Part shown: positions 58,448-64,000 of the stretch, one piece after another
How the letters are laid out: every line of letters begins with the position of its first letter
Position numbering within the stretch: position 1 is the first letter of the stretch
NCBI RefSeq assembly: GCF_900117445.1
Contig: NZ_FPEJ01000001.1
Coordinates: forward strand, 186,001-250,000
Length of the DNA: 64,000 bases
Direction: 5' to 3'
Origin: Hyphomicrobium sp. NDB2Meth4
GTDB lineage: Bacteria > Pseudomonadota > Alphaproteobacteria > Rhizobiales > Hyphomicrobiaceae
Position numbers and translations under genes: made by a program
Notes under the pieces: generated by a model
Told to the model about the DNA's origin: nothing
What the model saw: the letters and a program-made list of their open reading frames with translations, nothing else
Database searches by the model: none

Positions 58448-58477
58448 CCCGCCAGGGCACCGAAGTGACCTGGCGGG
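58448..58477 (-). promoter_or_regulatory. UUCG-capped hairpin after mxaF
   Basis: CCCGCCAGG and CCTGGCGGG pair perfectly; inside them CAC-TTCG-GTG forms a cUUCGg tetraloop, so the whole is a 12-bp helix with one internal mismatch. It starts 17 bases after the mxaF stop and has no T-run. It fits an mRNA 3'-end stabiliser or partial block that keeps mxaF message more abundant than mxaJ. Function is inferred. Confidence 0.65.
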
Positions 58478-58493
58478 AACGATCAGCTCGTTA

Positions 58494-60383
58494 TCAGAGC
58501 TTCGGCATCTCCGGCGGATACTCGTCGAGTTCGACGTTCTCCGAGTACGGGCTCTTGCCGTCGAGCGAGAAGACCAGGAGGCCACCGCCCATCTGCGTCC
58601 AGTTCTGGAGGTTCTTGAACGCACCCACAGCGCCGAGACCGGCAGTCGGGTCGTTCAGGTCGAACACCAGACCAACGCCCGGCCAACCACCAACACCGTA
58701 GTAGATGGCGACGTACTGCGTGCCCTTATGCTCGTAGGTCATCGGGTAGCCGATGGCACCAGACGGCATCTTGAACTTCCACAGCAGCTTGCCGGTGTCG
58801 CTGTCGCGAGCCTTCAGGTAGCCGTCGAGCGTTCCGTAGAACATCACGCCGCCCTTGGTGGCCATCGTGCCGCCCCAGGCTGCGAAGCGCTCCATGATCG
58901 CCCACTTGTCCTTACCGGTGATGACGTTGCGCGCCTTCACCTGGCCGAGACCAAGGTAGTTCTGACGGTCACCCTTCGGACCAGGGTACATCCACAGCGT
59001 GGCGCCGACGAAGAACTGACCGGCACGGTACGGAAGCATGAAGGGCTCCCAGTCCATGCAGATGTGGTTGATCGCCAGATAGAACACCTCGCGCTCCGGA
59101 TCGTAGGAGTCGTGGGCCTGATCGTGGTAGCCCATGGCCGACGGACACACGTTGGTGGCCTTGTGGTCCATGCGCGTGCCGTATTCCGGGTTGCGAACCG
59201 GAATACCGGTCTTGAGGTCGACGTGCGTCCAAACGTTGACGGTGTCGTCGATCTTGTCGGCCGAAACCAAGCTGCCGTCCGTACGGTCGAGCGTGTAGAT
59301 GATGCCGTTACGGTCAGGATGCGTAACGAGCTTGCGCATCTTGCCCGACTTGTCCTTCTGGTCGGACAGCATCATCACGTTGACGCCGGCATAGTCCCAC
59401 TCGTCGTGCGGGGTCTTCTGATAGCCCCACTTGAGTTCGCCGGTGTCGATGTCGCGGGCCATCATCGTCATGGTCCACTTGTTGTCGCCCGGACGCATCG
59501 TCTCGTTCCACGGAGACGGGTTGCCCGATCCGTAATACAAGAGGTTCAGGTCCGGATCGTAGGCATACCAACCCCAGTTGGTGCCGCCGCCGATCTTCCA
59601 GGCGTCGCCTTCCCAGGTCGCAGTGCCGAGGCCCTTCTGACCATAGTGCGGGTTGGCCTTGTTGAAGTCGTCGCCGATGCCGATCTCCTCGTCGGGACCG
59701 GTAGCGTACTTGCGCCAAACCATGGCGCCAGTCTTGACGTTGTAGGCCGTCGCGTAACCGCGAACACCGAGCTCAGCGCCCGACGAACCGACGATCACGA
59801 GGTCCTTCACGACGTACGGAGCAACCGTCAGCGTCGAACCGACCTTGATGTCGGAGTTCTCGACCTTCCAGTACTCTTCACCCGTGTCCGCGTTCAGCGC
59901 AACGACATGGCCATCGAGCTGGTTATTGAAGATCAGCGGCGGCGTCTTGCCGTCACCCGGCCAATAGGCAAGGCCACGGTTTACGAGGTCGCAACAAGCG
60001 ACTGAACGAGCAGCCGGATCCTGCTTCGGCTTGTGCTGCCACTTGATCTTGCCGGGGTTCTCCAGGTCCAACGCGTAAACATTGTTGGGGAAGGAGGAGT
60101 TGATGTACATCACGCCGTTGACGACGCGCGGCGTACCTTCGTGACCGTGCAGCAGGCCGGTCGAGAACGACCAAGCAACACGCAGATTCTTCACGTTTTC
60201 TTTGTTGATCTGCGTCATCGGGCTGTAGTTGTCGGACGCATAGGTCCGGCCCGTCATGACCCAGTTTTCGTTGCTCTTCGACAGCTCGATGAGCTTGTCA
60301 TTGGCGCTAGCGCCACTGACAAAGCCCACCAGCGCCGCAATAGATGCGGACGCAAGCAAGCCTGACTTGAGGTGTGCTTTCAT
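58494..60383 (-). CDS. mxaF: Methanol dehydrogenase large subunit, calcium type
   Basis: The PQQ-dependent catalytic subunit oxidising methanol to formaldehyde in the periplasm. The 629-residue precursor has a 27-residue signal peptide (to GASA). The adjacent disulfide cysteines VACCDLV are at mature 103-104, and the catalytic base is Asp303 in EWDYAGVN. The residue two after Asp303 is Ala; XoxF lanthanide enzymes have Asp there, so this is MxaF. GAGGG lies seven bases before the ATG. No xoxF is in the window. Confidence 0.98.
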   Translation of the reverse strand: MKAHLKSGLLASASIAALVGFVSGASANDKLIELSKSNENWVMTGRTYASDNYSPMTQINKENVKNLRVAWSFSTGLLHGHEGTPRVVNGVMYINSSFPNNVYALDLENPGKIKWQHKPKQDPAARSVACCDLVNRGLAYWPGDGKTPPLIFNNQLDGHVVALNADTGEEYWKVENSDIKVGSTLTVAPYVVKDLVIVGSSGAELGVRGYATAYNVKTGAMVWRKYATGPDEEIGIGDDFNKANPHYGQKGLGTATWEGDAWKIGGGTNWGWYAYDPDLNLLYYGSGNPSPWNETMRPGDNKWTMTMMARDIDTGELKWGYQKTPHDEWDYAGVNVMMLSDQKDKSGKMRKLVTHPDRNGIIYTLDRTDGSLVSADKIDDTVNVWTHVDLKTGIPVRNPEYGTRMDHKATNVCPSAMGYHDQAHDSYDPEREVFYLAINHICMDWEPFMLPYRAGQFFVGATLWMYPGPKGDRQNYLGLGQVKARNVITGKDKWAIMERFAAWGGTMATKGGVMFYGTLDGYLKARDSDTGKLLWKFKMPSGAIGYPMTYEHKGTQYVAIYYGVGGWPGVGLVFDLNDPTAGLGAVGAFKNLQNWTQMGGGLLVFSLDGKSPYSENVELDEYPPEMPKL

Positions 60384-60584
60384 TAACAAACCCTCGCGTT
60401 TTCGCTCCCAGGAAAAGGCGGCTCCTTGAGGATGCCGAGGCCGGTCGTGCGATGAGTTCGCACGCTTTGGCATCTCCGCCTTCTTTAGCTGCAGACCCCT
60501 CCCGCAAACGGGACGGAGCTGCAGGGGTTGAACGAGCTTCCAACTGAAATATCGCCAATTGGAACCTTCGCTCAGCCGTGGGCG

Positions 60585-60613
60585 AAGCTAGAACGCGAAT
60601 GTTGTTGCGTCTT
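60585..60613 (-). promoter_or_regulatory. Candidate mxaF promoter
   Basis: On the minus strand AAGACG (60613-60608) and TAGCTT (60590-60585) with a 17-base spacer resemble the mxaF promoter elements described for Methylorubrum (AAGACA, TAGAAA). This would give an mxaF leader of about 195 bases. It is in the gap between mxaF and the divergent lipoprotein gene, which holds no other gene. Match by eye only. Confidence 0.4.
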
Positions 60614-60758
60614 TAGGTCGACTTCCAAGAGTCCAGTGGCACAAGTGGCAACACGATTTCACTTTCTGACCTCGATGTGCATCGCAACCGGGCGCTAAGA
60701 TCAGCGAAGCCTCTGCGGCAAGCGCATAGTCTCGCAGGCATCGGGAAGATTCGTCGCC

Positions 60759-61340
60759 ATGAGTTTCCAATCGCACCACACAGATATGGCTCACGCAAAG
60801 AACGTAAATAATCGCAATCGAATGCCATCATGCTGCAGGCGCTCACTGCTGTTTGCATGCTTGCTAGCCAGCGGACTTGTCATAACCGCCTGCAGCGATG
60901 AGCCAGAGATCGAGGCAAGTGCGCCCGCACAGCCTGCGTCGGCACCCGCACCTCATCTGCATGCGCTCCCTTGGTTGAAACGCACCGATCCCACTGACGC
61001 CGATGTTTGGCTTGCAAGTCGCGAGGCCGGCCGCGATATCGACCCGCTCGACCCCGCGGTGTCGCAAATGCATCAACGGTTGGAAGTCGCCGCGCAACGT
61101 TTTCGCGATCATCCACGCATGATCGCCAACCGCGCTGTTCAGCTCGAAACGATGCTGAAGGAAAAAGGCATCGACGAGCATGCACCCAGCATCATCGAGA
61201 CGCTTTGCGAGGTCCCTGGCGATCGCCGTTACGTCGAGAGTTTCTCGTCGCTAACGCAGCAATACTACAACCTCCGCCTTGAAGGTTTGGACAAGGCGAA
61301 GGCTATTGAGGCACTGCGTAAGCTCGAAGATCCGGCTTAG
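60759..61340 (+). CDS. Lipoprotein divergent from mxaF
   Basis: A 193-residue protein with a long basic N-terminus and lipobox ITACS (Cys45), a Pro/Ala-rich linker, then a helical domain (DVWLASREAGRDIDPLDPAV, IETLCEVPGDRRYVESF). It occupies the position of mxaW in Methylorubrum, a methanol-induced gene divergent from mxaF, but sequence relation is not established. An internal Met (residue 22) may be the true start, giving a normal signal length. Confidence 0.72.
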   Translation: MSFQSHHTDMAHAKNVNNRNRMPSCCRRSLLFACLLASGLVITACSDEPEIEASAPAQPASAPAPHLHALPWLKRTDPTDADVWLASREAGRDIDPLDPAVSQMHQRLEVAAQRFRDHPRMIANRAVQLETMLKEKGIDEHAPSIIETLCEVPGDRRYVESFSSLTQQYYNLRLEGLDKAKAIEALRKLEDPA

Positions 61341-61344
61341 CCGG

Positions 61345-61776
61345 CTACTTCTTTACGGTGTCCGGGGGACAATCCGGTCCGATGTACTTGCCGTCGATCG
61401 TCACGCCAGCGTTGGGAATTCCCTCAGGCGGATCGAACGTCATTTTCATGATCGCGTGGTAGCGCTTGTTGAAGTCGCCGCCGAAAGCCGTGCTCATGAT
61501 CTGCTTTCCGTACGGCCGCTTGCACACGACATTGACGATCACTTCACTGCCGGCCGGCGTAACCGTTGGCTCTGAGCATTCGCCGCTATCCGCAGGCACG
61601 GCGATATTGTCATCGGGGCCGACGCAGACATCGATAGTCGTCATGCCGGAAGCCGCCGCAACCGTCGTGAGCTGCCAATGTCCGGGCTTGCGCTTGGGTA
61701 GCTCCGCGGTCTCCGCAAATGCGGCAACAGTACCCAGCGCCACGAGGCTGCCGACAACGACAAAACGGGTAGTCAT
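61345..61776 (-). CDS. DUF3617-like exported protein
   Basis: A 143-residue periplasmic protein: signal peptide to AAFA, then KRKPGHWQLTTVAAASGMT, a layout typical of DUF3617 proteins (opening Pro-Gly-Leu/His-Trp), with four cysteines probably in two disulfides. Its stop lies five bases from the end of the convergent lipoprotein gene. Function unknown. Confidence 0.75.
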   Translation of the reverse strand: MTTRFVVVGSLVALGTVAAFAETAELPKRKPGHWQLTTVAAASGMTTIDVCVGPDDNIAVPADSGECSEPTVTPAGSEVIVNVVCKRPYGKQIMSTAFGGDFNKRYHAIMKMTFDPPEGIPNAGVTIDGKYIGPDCPPDTVKK

Positions 61777-62004
61777 TCACCTACTCCTGGTCGGTAATTT
61801 ACCTGCGACAGAAGCGGCGAACACTATCCAGTCTGCGACAAGCCGTGCATGGATCGACTTACAAACATCACTGCAAAATATTCCCGAACTTCACTGCGCG
61901 ATTAGGCGGCCCATTACCAATTTGCAACAGCAGCGATCGCGCTCGAAAAGTCCGTAACGCTAAACGCGCTAACTTGGACTGATGTCTCGGGCAGAGGAGC
62001 CGAC

Positions 62005-62799
62005 ATGCCGCCCAGTGAGCAACAGCCGCCGCGATTGACGGCCGGTTTCGATGCAAACCTCGAATTCCCCTTCGCAGATCCGGCGTGGCAAGCGTTCTCC
62101 CGGTCTTCGAACTGCACGGTTACGAGGTACCTGGACCTTGACGAGCTCACAACCGCACTCGCCGACCAGTTCTTCGGCTTCTCCTATCTTCCGTCCGCTA
62201 ACTGCTTCTTCCTGCAGAAGGCACCCTACCTGGGTCTCGCCAGCGCGCTCACCTCGAAGACCAGACGCCCTGTCCAAAACTCTGTTTTCATCGTCAGCAA
62301 AAAGAGCACCGCGACCAGCTGGCAAGAGTTGCAGGGCAAACGCCTCGGCTACATCAACACCTACTGCACGACGAGTTACTTCGCCCCCGCAATCCTGCTC
62401 TCGCGCTCCGGCTACCGCCTCACGCAGTTCTTCGATGCGGTTCCCGTCGCTCCCTGGCAAGGCCAGATCGATGCGGTCGTTTCTGGCGCAATCGACGCCA
62501 CGATGGTCTACGAGGATGTCTGGTTGTCGACGCCGTCGAACGCACAAAACACGAAGGTGATCGCCCGCATGGACGGTCTGCCGACACCGCCCGTCATCGT
62601 GCACAACAACATCAATCCAGGAACGCGTGCCAGCTTGAAGGCGGCTCTGCTCGATATCAAGTGCGACAGCGGCCCCGAGCTGTATGCCGGCTTCACCGGT
62701 TATCAGGACACTTCTATGCAGCAGTTCTTCGCCGATCTTTCCGCGCTGCCGGGCATCCAGACGCTGCGTAGCGTGTGCCGAAAAGAAGGGGGCCGATGA
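62005..62799 (+). CDS. PhnD-like substrate-binding protein without signal peptide
   Basis: A 264-residue protein of the periplasmic phosphate/phosphonate-binding (PhnD/type 2) fold: FGFSYLPSANCFFLQKAPYL, LQGKRLGYINTYCTTSYFAP and DAVVSGAIDATMVYEDVW match the hinge and lobe pattern. Unusually there is no signal peptide: the ATG at 62005 is fixed by GAGGAG, and the first 20 residues are polar. No ABC permease or ATPase is nearby. It may be a cytoplasmic sensor-like binding protein. Confidence 0.72.
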   Translation: MPPSEQQPPRLTAGFDANLEFPFADPAWQAFSRSSNCTVTRYLDLDELTTALADQFFGFSYLPSANCFFLQKAPYLGLASALTSKTRRPVQNSVFIVSKKSTATSWQELQGKRLGYINTYCTTSYFAPAILLSRSGYRLTQFFDAVPVAPWQGQIDAVVSGAIDATMVYEDVWLSTPSNAQNTKVIARMDGLPTPPVIVHNNINPGTRASLKAALLDIKCDSGPELYAGFTGYQDTSMQQFFADLSALPGIQTLRSVCRKEGGR

Positions 62800-62862
62800 C
62801 GGTATCCGACATCGGCCCCAAGTGCTCGCGGCCTAGAACCCTGGAGGAAGCGCTATAGCGGC
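62781..62862 (-). ncRNA. Diverged mmgR/suhB-like RNA candidate
   Basis: Read on the minus strand: a short palindrome CGCTATAGCG, then CTTCCTCC, later ACTTGGGGCCG, then a perfect 10-bp terminator stem GGGGCCGATG/CATCGGCCCC followed by CTTCTTTT. The order and the CTTCCTCC and ACTTGGG elements mirror the copies at 13.9 and 14.2 kb, but overall identity is low. The terminator arm overlaps the last codons of the PhnD-like gene on the other strand. Confidence 0.4.
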
Positions 62863-63171
62863 GAGAAATCACACGATACACAGTCGGGACGGGGGAACGT
62901 AAGCGAACGACACTCTCAAGATGAGAGCTGATGTTGCCTGTCTTTCCTCCACTATGCATTGAGAGCCATGCCGCTTTTTGCCGCTCAAACCGGGAAAAAT
63001 GTAAGCGCTTGCCTTCTACGTCCGCTGTTACGTTCTAGCATTACGCTCCGCCGCACCAGCGCTTGCCCTGCTTTTCGACACGTCTGGAAGCACGCCGGTG
63101 CAGGACGCGCGAAACCTTCTTGAGCCCCGCGAATCGCGGCATAGAGAAATGATCGCCGGGGGATCTAGCCA
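62863..63171. other. Intergenic region upstream of porin-like gene
   Basis: About 310 bases without an acceptable ORF. It should contain the promoter of the outer-membrane protein gene and, on the other strand, that of the RNA candidate. No clear promoter or repeat was identified. Confidence 0.45.
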
Positions 63172-64000
63172 ATGCGCCGTCAAGCCGCGTCGTTGCAGGG
63201 TCTTGCGTTCCTGATCGCCGCTTCGATGGCCGACCCAAGCAGCGCAGACGAGACCGCTCTCCGCTATGATTGGTCCGGTGCCTACATCGGCGCCAACCTC
63301 GGTGGCGCGCTGACGCTGACCGATATCGACGATCCGTTCGGCGCCTCGATCTATGGCGACACGGTGCGCTCTCCGGGCCCGTTGGCCGGCGGACAGATCG
63401 GCTACAACTGGCAAGTCGGCCGCGCGCTCCTCGGTCTGGAGGCAGATGCGAGCTGGGCCGACCTTTTCGGCACCGAAACCTGTTTTGCCTATTCTGGCTA
63501 CTACATCAGCGCGAACTGCCGCGCGATTATCGATGCGCTCGGAACACTCTCCGCCCGCGCCGGCTGGACAGTCGGCGATGACGCGACGCTTCTCTACGGC
63601 AAGGCAGGCGCCGCTTGGATGCACAGCGATGTCGATGCGACGACCAACAACAACGCCGGCTTCCCGTCGTCCGCAAGTGACCACATGCACTGGGGCTGGA
63701 TGCTGGGCGCCGGCATAGAGCGCGCGATCGGCGGCCGCTGGTCGATGAAAGCCGAATACGATTATCTCTCCTTCGCCGGCTCCGGCTTCGCCACTCCGGT
63801 CGGCTCGCTTCAGCCAACGCCGAACCCGACGCCCGCCAATCTCATCGCTGTGCCCTCCACCGCAACGGATGCCTCGGCTCAGATGCATCTCTTCAAGGTT
63901 GGACTGAACTACCGCCTGTACGAGCCGCACACCGCCACGCCGGCCGACGGCTGGCTTCCTGTCCGCGCGCCACAGCCTGTCACCAACACCGCACTCGAAG
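63172..64000 (+). CDS. Outer-membrane beta-barrel protein, 5' part
   Basis: Omp25/Omp31-type barrel cut by the window end; 276 codons are visible. Signal peptide to SSADE, then DWSGAYIGANLGGALTL, GGQIGYNWQVGRALLGLEAD, LLYGKAGAAWMHSDV and MKAEYDYLSFA, alternating barrel strands. A normal eight-stranded barrel would end at LFKVGLNYRL, yet the frame continues with at least 30 further residues rich in Pro and Ala, so a C-terminal extension or second domain follows. Confidence 0.85.
   Translation, partial: MRRQAASLQGLAFLIAASMADPSSADETALRYDWSGAYIGANLGGALTLTDIDDPFGASIYGDTVRSPGPLAGGQIGYNWQVGRALLGLEADASWADLFGTETCFAYSGYYISANCRAIIDALGTLSARAGWTVGDDATLLYGKAGAAWMHSDVDATTNNNAGFPSSASDHMHWGWMLGAGIERAIGGRWSMKAEYDYLSFAGSGFATPVGSLQPTPNPTPANLIAVPSTATDASAQMHLFKVGLNYRLYEPHTATPADGWLPVRAPQPVTNTALE

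Noticed and set aside
58728-60005. 425-residue plus-strand frame opposite mxaF
   Set aside because: Shadow of mxaF, which is certain from catalytic and disulfide residues.
58494-60383. Possible assignment as XoxF lanthanide methanol dehydrogenase
   Set aside because: The residue two after the catalytic Asp is Ala, and mxaI and mxaG/J follow; both point to the calcium MxaF type.
63028-63930. 300-residue minus-strand frame opposite the outer-membrane protein
   Set aside because: Plus-strand frame has signal peptide and barrel strands; the minus frame lacks any motif.

Overview
The window is GC-rich, densely coded chromosomal DNA from an alphaproteobacterial methylotroph, most likely a Hyphomicrobium-like member of the Hyphomicrobiales (Rhizobiales). 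The evidence is a complete calcium-type methanol dehydrogenase operon in the order mxaFJGIRSACKLDEH, mtdB of the tetrahydromethanopterin C1 pathway, two solitary pqqA genes, and typical alphaproteobacterial markers (CpdR, GapR/DUF2312, DUF1244, DUF1036, HWE kinase, mmgR/suhB-like small RNAs). No genus is proven by the sequence alone.

Layout. 1-7 kb: 3' part of ileS, lspA, two lipoproteins, the first pqqA with a perfect terminator, small hypothetical genes, a bactofilin operon and gapR. 7-16 kb: an intergenic repeat cluster, then N-formylglutamate amidohydrolase/DUF1244, DUF1036/pyk, a TPR protein, rpmJ, tRNA-Val, cpdR, a second amidohydrolase-family gene, two tandem small-RNA copies and a histidinol-phosphatase-like gene. 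16-24 kb: a lysophospholipase-like hydrolase, a small heat-shock gene with a heat-type promoter and possible thermometer leader, and gltBD. 24-36 kb: a DUF459 hydrolase, speD with an unusual leader, an AsmA protein, phaZ, cytochrome c, the second pqqA, polA and tRNA-Arg. 36-43 kb: a divergent TetR/SDR pair around a perfect palindrome, an HWE kinase, a five-gene arsenic operon and an amino-acid permease. 43-48 kb: mtdB and a cobalamin riboswitch controlling a BtuB-type receptor. 48-61 kb: the mxa operon on the minus strand, with a divergent lipoprotein gene upstream of mxaF. 61-64 kb: a DUF3617 protein, a PhnD-like binding protein, a third small-RNA-like element and a truncated porin-like protein.

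How it fits together. MxaF/MxaI oxidise periplasmic methanol with PQQ and pass electrons to cytochrome cL (MxaG). MxaR, S, A, C, K, L and D are the accessory genes for assembly and calcium insertion. The two pqqA genes supply the peptide precursor of PQQ, although pqqBCDE lie outside the window. MtdB continues formaldehyde oxidation. B12 uptake fits the B12-dependent mutases of serine-cycle methylotrophs, phaZ handles storage polymer, and gltBD assimilates ammonium.

The signals most worth a second look are the speD leader (an upstream 10-codon ORF plus an inverted repeat able to hide the speD ribosome site), the tandem mmgR-like small RNAs with a diverged third relative, the paired solitary pqqA genes, a triple-hairpin intergenic repeat with co-varying stems, and the strong hairpins that separate the highly expressed mxaF and mxaI from their downstream genes.
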